Positions 50,139-59,091 are shown, numbered from the stretch's first letter. The stretch: DNA of 64,000 nucleotides from Shimia sp040370365 (GCF_040370365.1 NZ_BAABWQ010000001.1:1054001-1118000); one strand, 5' to 3'. The notes: a model not told the origin generated them from the sequence alone. Translations and numbers: made by a program.

Positions 50139-51385
50139 TCCACAACTTCCGCAGTCTCGAGCACCGCATGCAGCATCACATCCGTGCCTGCGCTGGCCCA
50201 CTCCTTGGAAATCTCTTCCGCCTCATTGTGTGAAAGCCCGTCCACGCAAGGACACATGATCATCGCTGTTGGGGCCACATCATTGATCCAGCAGGCGTCA
50301 TGTCCCGCGCCAGAGACAATATCCATGTGGCTGTATCCCAGACGTTCCGCCGCTTCGCGCACAGCACTCACGCAGCCTTCGTCAAAGGCGGGCGGATCAA
50401 ACTGGCCTACGATTTCCCAATCTAGCCCCACCTCAATCTCTTCACACAGCTTCGGCGCCTTCTCTTCAAACTCCGCCAGCATCGCGTCAATCACCTCTTG
50501 CAGGTGGCTACGGAAATCGATGGTAAACACCACCTTGCCCGGAATGATGTTGCGTGAGTTTGGATAGACATCCACATGGCCAATCGCGCCCACTGAATTG
50601 GGCTGATGCTTCATCGCAATTTCATGCACAAGCTCGGTGATCCGCGCCAATCCTCGTCCTGCGTTTTTACGCATCGGCATTGGCGTGGAACCCGTGTGGC
50701 TCTCTTTGCCGGTCACCGTGCATTCAATCCAACGCAAACCCTGACCGTGGGTTACAACCCCGATGTCTTTCTTTTCCGCTTCCAGAATGGGCCCCTGCTC
50801 GATGTGCAACTCAAACATCGCATGCATTTTGCGCGCACCGACCTCTTCATCGCCAACCCAGCCAATACGCTTCAGCTCATCACCAAACTTCTTGCCTTCG
50901 GCATCCACGCGATCATAAGCCCAATCCTGCGTATGCCGCCCGGTAAACACACCTGATGACAGCATAGCAGGCGCATAGCGCGTGCCTTCCTCATTGGTCC
51001 AGTTGGTGACCACAATCGGGTGTTTGGTCTTTATACCCAGATCGTTCATTGAGCGCACAACTTCCAGCCCCCCAAGCACACCAAGCACGCCGTCATACTT
51101 GCCGCCCGTCGGCTGTGTGTCCAAATGACTGCCCATGTAAACCGGAAGCGCCTCGGGGTCTTCACCGGTGCGCGTGGCAAACATATTGCCCATCGTGTCC
51201 ACGCCCATGGTCATGCCAGCGGCTTCACACCACGTCTGAAACAACGCGCGCCCTTCTGCATCGTCATCTGTCAGCGTCTGTCGGTTGTTGCCGCCCGCAA
51301 TGCCCGGACCAATCTTTGCCATCTCCATCAGACTGTCCCACAGCCGATCTGCATTCACCTTTAGGTTCTCACCGGGCGCACCCAT
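50135..51385 (-). CDS. N-carbamoyl-beta-alanine amidohydrolase (M20 Zn hydrolase)
   Basis: The protein has 416 residues. It hydrolyses N-carbamoyl-beta-alanine to beta-alanine, CO2 and ammonia, the third step after the dihydropyrimidinase. Zinc and active-site motifs are YMGSHLDTQPTGGKYDGVLG (H, D), TNWTNEEGTRYAPA (E), FELHIEQGPILEAE (H), SGAGHDACWI and DGLSHNEAEEIS (H). This set defines the allantoate/ureidopropionase subgroup of M20. Other members hydrolyse allantoate or N-carbamoyl-L-amino acids; pathway context favours the pyrimidine substrate. RutR-like boxes lie 85-135 bases upstream. Confidence 0.93.
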   Translation of the reverse strand: MGAPGENLKVNADRLWDSLMEMAKIGPGIAGGNNRQTLTDDDAEGRALFQTWCEAAGMTMGVDTMGNMFATRTGEDPEALPVYMGSHLDTQPTGGKYDGVLGVLGGLEVVRSMNDLGIKTKHPIVVTNWTNEEGTRYAPAMLSSGVFTGRHTQDWAYDRVDAEGKKFGDELKRIGWVGDEEVGARKMHAMFELHIEQGPILEAEKKDIGVVTHGQGLRWIECTVTGKESHTGSTPMPMRKNAGRGLARITELVHEIAMKHQPNSVGAIGHVDVYPNSRNIIPGKVVFTIDFRSHLQEVIDAMLAEFEEKAPKLCEEIEVGLDWEIVGQFDPPAFDEGCVSAVREAAERLGYSHMDIVSGAGHDACWINDVAPTAMIMCPCVDGLSHNEAEEISKEWASAGTDVMLHAVLETAEVVE

Positions 51386-51469
51386 TTTAACACTCCCTTG
51401 TTCTGGCCGAAGTTCCGCGATCTGCTGGATTATACCCTTGCTTGTGGGGCTCTTGCTTTCGCGACCATC

Positions 51470-51518
51470 CTGACCGTATGGTCAAAGTCAGAGCACCACA
51501 CCTTGACCAACCGGTCAA
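51470..51518. promoter_or_regulatory. Two RutR-type operator boxes
   Basis: CTGACCGTATGGTCAA (51470-51485) and TTGACCAACCGGTCAA (51503-51518) match the RutR consensus TTGACCAnnTGGTCAA with one or two changes each. They are 33 bp apart, three helical turns, in the divergent region between the amidohydrolase operon and the first TetR gene. Confidence 0.8.
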
Positions 51519-51540
51519 GAAAATTCTTAAGGTCCATCCG

Positions 51541-52191
51541 ATGTCCACAACACGCGCCTCAAACAGCAAAAAACTGCGACGCCAAGAGGCAGAGACGCTG
51601 ATTTTAGCAGCAGCAGAAAAAGTTTTTGCCGAAGCAGGCTTTGGCGGCGCCACCATGCAGCTCATTGCGGACGTCGCAGGCCTCCCGAAAGCAAACTTAC
51701 ATTACTACTTCCCAACCAAAGAGTTACTCTATCGGCAGGTAGTTCAGAATATCTTTGAAATCTGGCTCCAAGCAGCGGATTCATTTGACCAAGCGGATGG
51801 TCCAGCAGAAGGGATCGGGGCCTACGTTGACGCAAAGATGGAGATATCACGCCGCCATCCGGAGGGCTCAAAAGTCTGGGCAAGTGAAGTGATGCATGGC
51901 GCACCCGTGATTCAGGATTACCTGGAAACCACACTGACCGAATGGACCAACGGCCGGATTGACGTCATCGAACGTTGGATCTCGGAAGGTCGGATGGAAC
52001 CTATCGATCCGCGCCACCTGCTCTATATGCTTTGGGCCACAACTCAACATTACGCCGACTTTGGGCACCAGATCGAAACCCTCAACAAAAGTGCGCCCCT
52101 GTCGGATGCACAATGGGAAGACGCAAAAGCCAGCGTGAAGGGCATCATTCTGCGTGGCATCGGCGCAATCCCTGACGATACGGCAACATAG
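51541..52191 (+). CDS. RutR-like TetR regulator (first copy)
   Basis: The protein has 216 residues from ATG 51541; the earlier frame runs through the operator boxes and is rejected. The HTH is in AAEKVFAEAGFGGATMQLIA followed by DVAGLPKANLHYYFPTKELL. The ligand domain resembles RutR (KVWASEVMHGAPVIQDYLET, IDPRHLLYMLWATTQHYADF). E. coli RutR senses uracil and thymine. The two palindromes just upstream suggest that it controls itself and the divergent catabolic operon. Confidence 0.92.
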   Translation: MSTTRASNSKKLRRQEAETLILAAAEKVFAEAGFGGATMQLIADVAGLPKANLHYYFPTKELLYRQVVQNIFEIWLQAADSFDQADGPAEGIGAYVDAKMEISRRHPEGSKVWASEVMHGAPVIQDYLETTLTEWTNGRIDVIERWISEGRMEPIDPRHLLYMLWATTQHYADFGHQIETLNKSAPLSDAQWEDAKASVKGIILRGIGAIPDDTAT

Positions 52192-52260
52192 CCGTTTGGC
52201 CTATGGACCCAACGCCTCACCTTCGTTAGCGTAAAAACAAAGAGTTACGGAACGTTACAC

Positions 52261-52878
52261 ATGCCCGAGGCCCAAACGCGCAAACCAAGCCGCATTCAAC
52301 AACGCAACCGCAAACGCATTCTGGATGCCGCTCTTGAGGTTTTCTCCAGTCATGGCTTTCGTGGTGCGACGTTGGATTTGATTGCCGAAGAGGCAGGCTT
52401 GTCCAAGCCAAACATCCTCTATTACTTTGATGGCAAAGAAGACATTCACGCCACTTTGCTCAACCAATTGATGGAAACTTGGCTTGATCCATTGGAGCAT
52501 ATGGACCCTGACGGGGATCCTATCTCTGAAATTATGTCCTATGTGCACCGAAAATTGGAGATGAGCCGCGAGTTTCCTCGCGAAAGCCGATTGTTTGCCA
52601 ACGAGATCTTGCAAGGAGCACCCCGTATGGGGCCACACTTAGAAAGTGACTTGAAGCCTTTGGTGGAACGGAAAACCAAAGTGATCTCCGAATGGATCGC
52701 CCGCGGAAAAATAGCTGATATCGATCCGCGGCATCTGATCTTTTCGATTTGGGCGACAACCCAGCACTACGCCGACTTTGATGCACAAGTGCGCGTTCTG
52801 ATGCCCGATGAAACGGAAACCATGCACGGTGCCGACACCTATCTGGACGTTCTGTTTCGCAAGGTTTTGTCCCCGTAG
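52261..52878 (+). CDS. RutR-like TetR regulator (second copy)
   Basis: The protein has 205 residues. The HTH is ALEVFSSHGFRGATLDLIAE followed by EAGLSKPNILYYFDGKEDIH. The ligand domain closely follows E. coli RutR: LDPLEHMDPDG, SRLFANEILQGAP, and IDPRHLIFSIWATTQHYADF. It is a paralogue of the preceding gene, about 70 bases downstream on the same strand. Two tandem copies may bind different pyrimidine-pathway signals or form mixed regulation. Which one is functionally RutR cannot be told. Confidence 0.9.
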   Translation: MPEAQTRKPSRIQQRNRKRILDAALEVFSSHGFRGATLDLIAEEAGLSKPNILYYFDGKEDIHATLLNQLMETWLDPLEHMDPDGDPISEIMSYVHRKLEMSREFPRESRLFANEILQGAPRMGPHLESDLKPLVERKTKVISEWIARGKIADIDPRHLIFSIWATTQHYADFDAQVRVLMPDETETMHGADTYLDVLFRKVLSP

Positions 52879-53029
52879 TCCCAAACAAACAGCACCGCGA
52901 AATATGGAGAAGTGCTGCATTCTAGCGACACCTGACCTGCAACCACTTTGTTTCTTTTGAATTTTTGGCGCTCCTGCGCTAAATTTAATAAAAATATACA
53001 AAAACTAAAACAAAATTGCAGGCAGGCAA

Positions 53030-53713
53030 ATGAGCACGAAACCGCTTCTGTTTCAGATCGGGCACAACAAATGTGCCACCAGCGCACTATTCTTTTTGTT
53101 TCTCAGGTCGGGGCACTATGCGCTCCATAGCGGCGGACGTTTCTGGAAACGCCGACGCAGAGGGGTTCTGGGCATGCGCAGCCCCCAAGAGCACATCCAC
53201 AACAATATCCTTGCTGGTCATGATCCACTCAAAGGCCTTGAACCTTTCACCGCATTTTTTGACATGGAATATAAGCGCGGCGACACTATCGTGGAGAACT
53301 ACAAGCGGTTTCCGATATTTGCCCGCAACCACCCGCAAGCAAAATTTCTCATGAACACCCGTGATAAAGAAAACTGGTTGCGCAGCCGCGTACGCCACGC
53401 CAACGGATTGTACTTACGTCGAGAAATGAAACGCCGGGACATAAGTTCTAGAGATGTCATCTCAAGTTGGGCGGATGATTTTGATCGTCACTTGGAAAAA
53501 GTGCAGACCTTTTTTGAGGCAGAGCGTGATCGGCTTCTGATTTACAATATCGAGCGCGACAACATCCAAAGTGTCATCGACTTTGTGGAACCAGAATTCA
53601 AACTGGACTCACGTCATTGGCTTCAGGTGCGTAAAACAGACGCTGTTGCCGACAAACTTGGGTGGGACGCGCCAGATGAAATGGTAGAAAGTTCCCTCAG
53701 GCACGTTGCGTAA
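53030..53713 (+). CDS. Sulfotransferase-like protein
   Basis: The protein has 227 residues from ATG 53030 with AGGCAGG upstream. The N-terminus LFQIGHNKCATSALFFLFLR resembles the 5'-phosphosulfate loop of bacterial sulfotransferases (GxxKxGTTSL), with CATSAL in place of CGTTSL. The segment KFLMNTRDKENWLRSRVRHA resembles the 3'-phosphate region (xLxxRxPxxWxxS). It should transfer sulfate from PAPS to a carbohydrate or lipid, but the loop change leaves activity open. Upstream of the gene is a weakly AT-rich stretch. Its place between RutR genes and preA is probably coincidental. Confidence 0.75.
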   Translation: MSTKPLLFQIGHNKCATSALFFLFLRSGHYALHSGGRFWKRRRRGVLGMRSPQEHIHNNILAGHDPLKGLEPFTAFFDMEYKRGDTIVENYKRFPIFARNHPQAKFLMNTRDKENWLRSRVRHANGLYLRREMKRRDISSRDVISSWADDFDRHLEKVQTFFEAERDRLLIYNIERDNIQSVIDFVEPEFKLDSRHWLQVRKTDAVADKLGWDAPDEMVESSLRHVA

Positions 53714-53734
53714 CCAATGCGGTTAAATAGGTGA

Positions 53735-53770
53735 GGAAGCCGGGCAATCGCCCGGCTTCCCTTTTTTGTT
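53735..53770 (+). terminator. Terminator between convergent genes
   Basis: GGAAGCCGGGC and GCCCGGCTTCC form a perfect 11-bp stem with loop AATC, followed by CTTTTTTG... on the plus strand, 21 bases after the sulfotransferase-like gene. Confidence 0.9.
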
Positions 53771-53782
53771 TTGCAGATGGCC

Positions 53783-55087
53783 TTACTCAGCAGCGGTGGC
53801 AGCAGGGTTGTTCGGATGCGTGGTCCAATTCCCATAGTCAGCTTCAACAAGCTTGCCTGTACGCTCGTCCAATTCGCCAACCTCCAGCGTGCGCATTGTG
53901 ATGCAGTTGTCTACTGGGCACACGTTAACGCACAAATTACAGGCCACGCATTCCTCATCCTTCACGGTAAACACACGATCTTCCGACATCGCAATCGCTT
54001 GATGGCTGGTGTCTTCGCACGCCGCATAACACCGACCACATTTGATACAATCATCCTGATTGATCTCCGCTTTGGTGATGTGGTTCAGGTTCAGATGCTG
54101 CCAGTCTTTCACGTTCGGTGTCGCCATACCAACGAAGTCCGCTGTTGAGGTATAGCCTTTCTCGTCCATCCACTGAGATAGGCCAGAGATCATTTCTTGA
54201 ACGATCTTAAAGCCATAGGTCATTGCGGCCGTACAAACCTGCACATTGCCCGCACCCAAGGCCATAAACTCGGCCGCATCGCGCCATGTTGTGACGCCAC
54301 CAATACCAGAGATAGGTAGATTTGCGGTTTCCGGATTGCGGGCAATCTCCGCAACCATGTTCAACGCAATCGGCTTAACCGCTGGGCCGCAATATCCACC
54401 GTGCGAGCCTTGACCATCTATCATTGGTTCAGGGCTCATCATGTCCAGGTTCACCGAGGTGATTGAGTTGATCGTGTTGATCAAAGACACCGCATCTGCA
54501 CCGCCGCGCAGCGCAGCCTCGGCCGGGTACAACACGTTGGTGATATTTGGTGTCAGCTTCACAATCACGGGTAAATCCGTGGTCTCTTTGCACCAGCGCG
54601 ACACCATCTCGATATACTCTGGCACCTGACCAACAGCGGAGCCCATGCCACGCTCTGCCATACCATGCGGGCAGCCGAAATTCAGCTCAAACCCGTCACA
54701 ACCAGTTTCTGCGATCGTTGGAAGAATACGCTTCCACTCATCCTCCTCACAAGGCACCATCACAGAAGCGATCAGCGCGTGATCCGGATAATCCCGCTTA
54801 ACGCGTGTCATCTCCTCCAAGTTAACTTCCAACGGCCGATCTGTGATCAGCTCAATGTTGTTCAAGCCAAGCAACCGTCGGTCTGCACCATGAATGGCCC
54901 CGTAGCGCGGCCCGTTGACGTTCACGACAGGAGGACCTTCCGCCCCCAAGGTTTTCCACACGACGCCGCCCCAGCCCGTTTCAAAGGCACGACGTACGTT
55001 ATACTCTTTGTCCGTTGGCGGCGCCGAGGCGAGCCAGAACGGGTTTGGGGATTTGATCCCTACAAAATCACTTTCGAGATTGGCCAT
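53783..55087 (-). CDS. preA: NAD-dependent dihydropyrimidine dehydrogenase, PreA subunit
   Basis: The protein has 434 residues. With PreT it reduces uracil and thymine to their 5,6-dihydro forms. The FMN barrel has NPFWLASAPPTDKEYNVRRA and the active-site Cys in FELNFGCPHGM; SGIGGVTTWRDAAEFMALGA is the phosphate-binding end. The C-terminal ferredoxin domain holds two 4Fe-4S motifs: CIKCGRCYAAC and CVACNLCVNVCPV. Length and order match bacterial PreA. It lies 14 bases after preT. Confidence 0.96.
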   Translation of the reverse strand: MANLESDFVGIKSPNPFWLASAPPTDKEYNVRRAFETGWGGVVWKTLGAEGPPVVNVNGPRYGAIHGADRRLLGLNNIELITDRPLEVNLEEMTRVKRDYPDHALIASVMVPCEEDEWKRILPTIAETGCDGFELNFGCPHGMAERGMGSAVGQVPEYIEMVSRWCKETTDLPVIVKLTPNITNVLYPAEAALRGGADAVSLINTINSITSVNLDMMSPEPMIDGQGSHGGYCGPAVKPIALNMVAEIARNPETANLPISGIGGVTTWRDAAEFMALGAGNVQVCTAAMTYGFKIVQEMISGLSQWMDEKGYTSTADFVGMATPNVKDWQHLNLNHITKAEINQDDCIKCGRCYAACEDTSHQAIAMSEDRVFTVKDEECVACNLCVNVCPVDNCITMRTLEVGELDERTGKLVEADYGNWTTHPNNPAATAAE

Positions 55088-55101
55088 TTGCTTATCTCCT
55101 C

Positions 55102-56424
55102 TTACGCCGACAACGCGGCGTGAATGTCATCGGCGGCATCGCGCCCTTCAGCCACCGCTGTCACGGTCAGATCATCACCGCCTGAGGCGCAATCGCCCCC
55201 AGCCCAGATGCCTTCCACTGATGTCCGGCCAGCCTCATCAACTTTGATCTTCCCCCATTCCAGTTCTGGAAGGTCCTTACCCTCCAAAGTCTGTCCAATG
55301 GCTTTGAACACTTGATCTGCAGTCAAACGCACGGTTTGGCCGGTCGGTTTCAAATCATTGTCAGTGTATTCAAATTCGATCTCGCAGACAGAACCGTTGC
55401 CGATCAAAGCTTTCGGCGAAGCGTTTGTGATGATCCGCACGCCTTTAGACGCGGCAAGATCTTGTTCAAACGCAGACGCATTCATGCGGTCTTTGCCGCG
55501 CCGATACACCAGCGAAACGTTCAACGCACCTAACAGCTTCGCCTGCACCGCCGCATCCACGGCAGTCATGCCACCGCCGATCACCACGACGTCACGGCCA
55601 ATCTCTACCTTGGACAGATCTTTGGCTTGGCGCAGGTCCGCAATGAAATCTACGGCATCATCAACACCCGTTTTGTTTTCGCCATCAAGCCCAAGCGCGT
55701 TAACGCCACCTAGGCCAATTGCCAGGAAAACCGCGTCAAAGTCAGCCTTCAAACCGCTCATCGACAGCTCGTCGCCGAGTTTCTTTCCGGTTTCAACGGT
55801 GATGCCGCCGATCTTCAGCAGCCATTCAACTTCGCGCTCAGCAAAGCTTTCAACCGATTTGTAGGCCGCAATACCAAATTCATTTAGCCCCCCTGCTTTC
55901 GCGCGTGCGTCATATACTGTGACGTCGTGGCCATGCATGGCCAACCGGTGCGCCGCTGCCAAACCCGCAGGACCAGCACCAACAACGGCAACGGCCTTTC
56001 CCGTGCTGCTGGCGCGTTCAAATGGATGAACACCCGCGTCAACCAAAACGTCCGTGGCATAGCGTTGAAGACGGCCGATCTCTACAGGATTGCCTTCTGC
56101 GGCTTCTCGCACACAGACTTGTTCACACAACGTCTCGGTGGGGCACACCCGCGCGCACATGCCACCCAGAATGTTCTGGTCGAAGATCGTTTGCGCCGCC
56201 GCCTCCGGCGTGCCTGTTGCGATCTGTCGGATGAACAGTGGAATATCGATGTCTGTTGGACAGGCCGTCATACAGGGCGCGTCGTGACAAAAATAACAAC
56301 GATCAGCCGCGACAAGCGCTTCGTGATCATCAAAACGAGGATGCAAATCCCCAAAATTCTCGAACAAATCAGCAGAGCTCAGTCGCCCTGCCTGAATGCC
56401 GTCGCTAAAGGGTGTGTTGGACAT
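55102..56424 (-). CDS. preT: NAD-dependent dihydropyrimidine dehydrogenase, PreT subunit
   Basis: The protein has 440 residues. The N-terminal Fe-S domain has CYFCHDAPCMTACPTDIDIP and GGMCARVCPTETLCEQVCVR. FAD binds at VAVVGAGPAGLAAAHRLAMH and NAD(P) at VVVIGGGMTAVDAAVQAKLL; the family end motif is WAGGDCASGGDDLTVTAVAE. It takes electrons from NAD(P)H and passes them through Fe-S clusters to PreA. It is the first gene of the preTA operon with a RutR-like box about 75 bases upstream. Confidence 0.96.
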   Translation of the reverse strand: MSNTPFSDGIQAGRLSSADLFENFGDLHPRFDDHEALVAADRCYFCHDAPCMTACPTDIDIPLFIRQIATGTPEAAAQTIFDQNILGGMCARVCPTETLCEQVCVREAAEGNPVEIGRLQRYATDVLVDAGVHPFERASSTGKAVAVVGAGPAGLAAAHRLAMHGHDVTVYDARAKAGGLNEFGIAAYKSVESFAEREVEWLLKIGGITVETGKKLGDELSMSGLKADFDAVFLAIGLGGVNALGLDGENKTGVDDAVDFIADLRQAKDLSKVEIGRDVVVIGGGMTAVDAAVQAKLLGALNVSLVYRRGKDRMNASAFEQDLAASKGVRIITNASPKALIGNGSVCEIEFEYTDNDLKPTGQTVRLTADQVFKAIGQTLEGKDLPELEWGKIKVDEAGRTSVEGIWAGGDCASGGDDLTVTAVAEGRDAADDIHAALSA

Positions 56425-56861
56425 GGAACCTCCCCATACACCTTGTTGGCTACTAATTTCAGGCTGACACAGCTTCCTTTACCGATCAATAAAAAATTTA
56501 CCGATTGGTCAAATTAAATGAACCCATCTTCCACTGCAATTGATGTGCTTTTCCGCCCAAAATGCGGGCGCCCGAGGGCTGAATTCGATCCCAAACTCTC
56601 ACTCGATTGCCCGCGATATTCCGAGCTGGTCCATCAGCGAACACCCGCTCGAATTGTGAAAAATAGGTGAAATTGGCCAAAAAACCCCGATTTAGGCCGG
56701 TTTGCTCCCAATCAGGTCTTGTTTTCTGCGCTATATCAAATCACATGGGAGGTGCGCAGTTTCTATCGTCGACCCTCTGCTTCTACCGGCACAGCTTTTC
56801 GATCCAGATACCCGCCGGGTTGTCGCATTTTGCGGACAGCATAATTTTAGGAGAAACGACG
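56425..56861. other. Divergent region preT / cold-shock gene
   Basis: About 440 bases without a supported protein gene. It contains the RutR-like box (56497-56512) for preT and, on the other side, a long untranslated leader before the cold-shock gene. Such leaders (about 150-350 bases) are usual for temperature-sensing csp mRNAs. A longer reading of the cold-shock frame upstream to 56667 has no family features. Confidence 0.6.
56497..56512. promoter_or_regulatory. RutR-type box upstream of preT
   Basis: TTTACCGATTGGTCAA keeps the ACC...GGTCAA core of the two boxes at 51470-51518, linking preTA to the same regulator. Confidence 0.65.
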
Positions 56862-57068
56862 ATGGCTACTGGCACCGTCAAATGGTTCAACACCACCAAA
56901 GGCTTCGGCTTTATCGCACCTGATGAAGGCGGCAAAGACGTATTTGTACACATTTCCGCAGTTGAGCGCTCTGGCCTGACCGGCCTGGCCGACAACCAGA
57001 AAGTCAGCTACGAGCTGCAAGCTGGTCGCGACGGCCGCGAAAGCGCGATTGATCTGGCACTGCTCTAA
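56862..57068 (+). CDS. Cold-shock protein, single CSD
   Basis: The protein has 68 residues from ATG 56862 behind TAGGAG. The cold-shock domain is complete: MATGTVKWFNTTKGFGFIAP (RNP1 KGFGFI) and VFVHISAVERSGL (RNP2 VFVHIS). It binds single-stranded RNA or DNA and melts secondary structure. A strong terminator follows. Long leader and short size are as in CspA homologues. Confidence 0.96.
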   Translation: MATGTVKWFNTTKGFGFIAPDEGGKDVFVHISAVERSGLTGLADNQKVSYELQAGRDGRESAIDLALL

Positions 57069-57090
57069 CGCAGGTCGGATTTACCGTTCG

Positions 57091-57118
57091 AAGGCGCCAC
57101 ACTGTGGCGCCTTTTTTT
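57091..57118 (+). terminator. Terminator of the cold-shock gene
   Basis: AGGCGCCAC and GTGGCGCCT pair around ACT, followed by seven T. Confidence 0.9.
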
Positions 57119-57158
57119 GGCCAGGTGATCGAAGGCAATTCGAAAAAAGACCAAAGAC

Positions 57159-57202
57159 AACATCAAAAAGGCGAGGCAATGACGCCTCGCCTTTTTGATG
57201 TT
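57159..57202. terminator. 19-bp perfect hairpin, bidirectional terminator
   Basis: AACATCAAAAAGGCGAGGC (57159-57177) pairs perfectly with 57184-57202 around a 6-base loop. A5 and T5 tracts lie inside the stem on either side, so it can terminate on both strands; for the tRNA gene it lies 18 bases past the 3' end. Confidence 0.75.
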
Positions 57203-57220
57203 GTTCCAAAACTGGAAACA

Positions 57221-57297
57221 TGGTCGGGACGGCAAGATTCGAACTTGCGACCCCCTGTACCCAAAACAGGTGCGCTACCAGACTGCGCTACGCCCCG
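57221..57297 (-). tRNA. tRNA-Pro (anticodon TGG)
   Basis: The 77-nt sequence starts CGGGGCGTAGCGCAG and ends CCGACCA, with CCA encoded. The anticodon arm is CCTGT-TTTGGGT-ACAGG, giving anticodon TGG for proline. The T-arm contains GTTCGAATC. D-loop bases GGTAGCGC and acceptor pairing (CGGGGCG with CGTCCCG) are normal. Confidence 0.95.
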
Positions 57298-57341
57298 GAC
57301 CGTGGCACCGTTTAGCTCTCCTTTTCGGGAATGAAAACCCC

Positions 57342-57863
57342 CTAACAAGGCCAGTTTGCAATTTCCTGTAAAAAATTTGGGTGGCGCATTAAAGTACCTT
57401 CTGTAATTCCCAGAGATTTTGCCAATCCACCGTTTATCTCGAGCACATAGCGCACGGCTTGCCCCCCGAAAATCGAGGTTTCGTCCAACGGAATCGCATT
57501 GTGGTGGATGTGCTGAATCACGCCTCTTTCATCTGCAAAGAGTATATCGAGGGGAATCAGTGTGTTGCGCATCCAAAAAGATGCCGGACCAGTTCGCTCA
57601 TAAATGAAGATCATACCAGCGCTGGCAGGCATACTGGGACGGTTCATCAATCCCCGACTACGTTCAGCATGGGTATCCGCGACTTCGACAGAAAAGCGCG
57701 CTTGGCCCCAGTCACCTTTGAGCCAAAGCGCATCTTCCCGGCAAACGCTTTGCGCGGCAACGGATGGAGGCCATCCGAGTGTTGCCAGCACGACAATTAA
57801 AATGCTGGCCACTCGGCCAGCATCAACTAACTTTGAGATTCGTCTGAAACCGCGTTTTCCCAC
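57342..57863 (-). CDS. DUF192 family exported protein
   Basis: The protein is up to 173 residues from GTG 57863, with GAGG eight bases upstream inside the preceding gene; the signal peptide is ASILIVVLATLGWPPSVAAQ. The DUF192 core has VEVADTHAERSRGLMNRPSM, MIFIYERTGPASFWMRNTLI, PLDILFADERGVIQHIHHNA and RYVLEINGGLAKSLGIT. DUF192 proteins are small periplasmic or extracellular proteins of unknown function. The start overlaps the end of the cold-shock gene by 37 bases, so the two are co-transcribed. Confidence 0.9.
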   Translation of the reverse strand: MGKRGFRRISKLVDAGRVASILIVVLATLGWPPSVAAQSVCREDALWLKGDWGQARFSVEVADTHAERSRGLMNRPSMPASAGMIFIYERTGPASFWMRNTLIPLDILFADERGVIQHIHHNAIPLDETSIFGGQAVRYVLEINGGLAKSLGITEGTLMRHPNFLQEIANWPC

Positions 57864-58396
57864 GCCAATACCTCGGTTGCCATGCGACCACGTTTACCGT
57901 CGATCACACGCAACGCCAAGGCTTCTCCCGGCTGAAGATCACTTAGGCCAGACCGACGCAGCACTTCGATATGCAAGAAGATATCTTCTGGTCGGCCAAA
58001 AACATTCGCAAAGCCAAAACCTTTGCCTTTGTCGAACCACTTCACCCGTGCGGGCTCCAAAGGCGTTGATCGGATGTCATCCAGATCCATACCTTCAAAA
58101 TCAGCAAGGGCGATTGTGCTTTCGCTCTCTGGCGCATCGATGCCGTGCACCTCCACGGCTTGCGCACCGCGATTTGTCACTTGTACGGTGACGTCAATTT
58201 CAGACCCATCCGCCACAGAACTCTGGCCAAAGTTGCGCAATACATTTGCGTGCAACAAGATGTCTGGCCCACCGTCATCTGATACGATGAAACCAAATCC
58301 TTTGACCGGATCGAACCATTTCACCACGCCCATAGTGCGGGTGGTGTCTTTTTCTAGTGTAGTCAATGCCTCAACCTTAGTTTGTATCATCCCCAT
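57827..58396 (-). CDS. Protein with two cold-shock domains
   Basis: The protein has up to 189 residues (ATG 58396, or possibly ATG 58333). The first CSD spans about 22-90 (MGVVKWFDPVKGFGFIVSDD, DILLHANVLRNFG). After an acidic linker (APESESTIALADFEGMDLDD) a second CSD spans about 112-180 (ARVKWFDKGKGFGFANVFGR, IFLHIEVLRRSGL). Double-CSD proteins are typical of Alphaproteobacteria. It binds single-stranded nucleic acids. The overlapping DUF192 gene follows. Confidence 0.93.
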   Translation of the reverse strand: MGMIQTKVEALTTLEKDTTRTMGVVKWFDPVKGFGFIVSDDGGPDILLHANVLRNFGQSSVADGSEIDVTVQVTNRGAQAVEVHGIDAPESESTIALADFEGMDLDDIRSTPLEPARVKWFDKGKGFGFANVFGRPEDIFLHIEVLRRSGLSDLQPGEALALRVIDGKRGRMATEVLAWENAVSDESQS

Positions 58397-58485
58397 GATG
58401 AGACAGACTTTGCTGCATCACACGCGGTTCGGCAAGCGCAAAAATCCATGCATTTCATGCGCTTGCTAGCTAAAGTTTTAACGAG

Positions 58486-59091
58486 TTAAGGGTTAAGCCT
58501 GACAATTTCCCACGGTTTTTCAGGAGCTTCGCGGGTCCAACGGAACCTATCATGCATTCGAAATGCACCATCTGCCCAAAACTCTATTTCGGCAGGAACA
58601 AGCCTAAATCCTCCCCAAAAAGAAGGACGTTGGGGATTCGTGCCGTGTTGAGCTGTCATTTTTGCCACTTTCGCCATCAAATCTGTGCGCGATTTCAGCG
58701 GTTGAGACTGCTCGGACGCCCAAGCTCCCAGTTTACTCTTCAAACTCCGCGACTCAAAATATGCGTCCGCCTGGTTTCCTTCCTCGCGCTTAACGTGTCC
58801 TCTTACACGAATCTGACGGCGCAGACTTTTCCAGTGCATCACAAAAGCTGCTGTTCCCGACTTTTCGATTTCTCGCGCTTTGGCACTGCCGTAATTTGTG
58901 TAAAAGACAAAAGCCCCGTCTTCGATATCCTTTAAGAGAACCATGCGTGCATTCGGCATGCCAGAGGCATCCACCGTAGATAAAGCAATCGCATTCGGGT
59001 CATTGGGTTCAGATACTTCTGCTTCTTTCAACCAAATACGTGCGATCTCAAATGGATCGTCGCCTGCAAAAATTCCGCTGCGTTCACTCAT
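58486..59091 (-). CDS. pdxH: Pyridoxamine 5'-phosphate oxidase
   Basis: The protein has 201 residues from ATG 59091 with GGAGGC just upstream. It oxidises PNP and PMP to pyridoxal 5'-phosphate with FMN and O2. The FMN-binding signature is NARMVLLKDIEDGAFVFYTN followed by YGSAKAREI and ALRRQIRVRG-like SLRRQIRVRGHV. The end motif RPSFWGGFRLVPAEIEFW, then RLHDRxxxxR-like RMHDRFRWTR, is typical of PdxH. It is divergent from fabI. Confidence 0.96.
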   Translation of the reverse strand: MSERSGIFAGDDPFEIARIWLKEAEVSEPNDPNAIALSTVDASGMPNARMVLLKDIEDGAFVFYTNYGSAKAREIEKSGTAAFVMHWKSLRRQIRVRGHVKREEGNQADAYFESRSLKSKLGAWASEQSQPLKSRTDLMAKVAKMTAQHGTNPQRPSFWGGFRLVPAEIEFWADGAFRMHDRFRWTREAPEKPWEIVRLNP

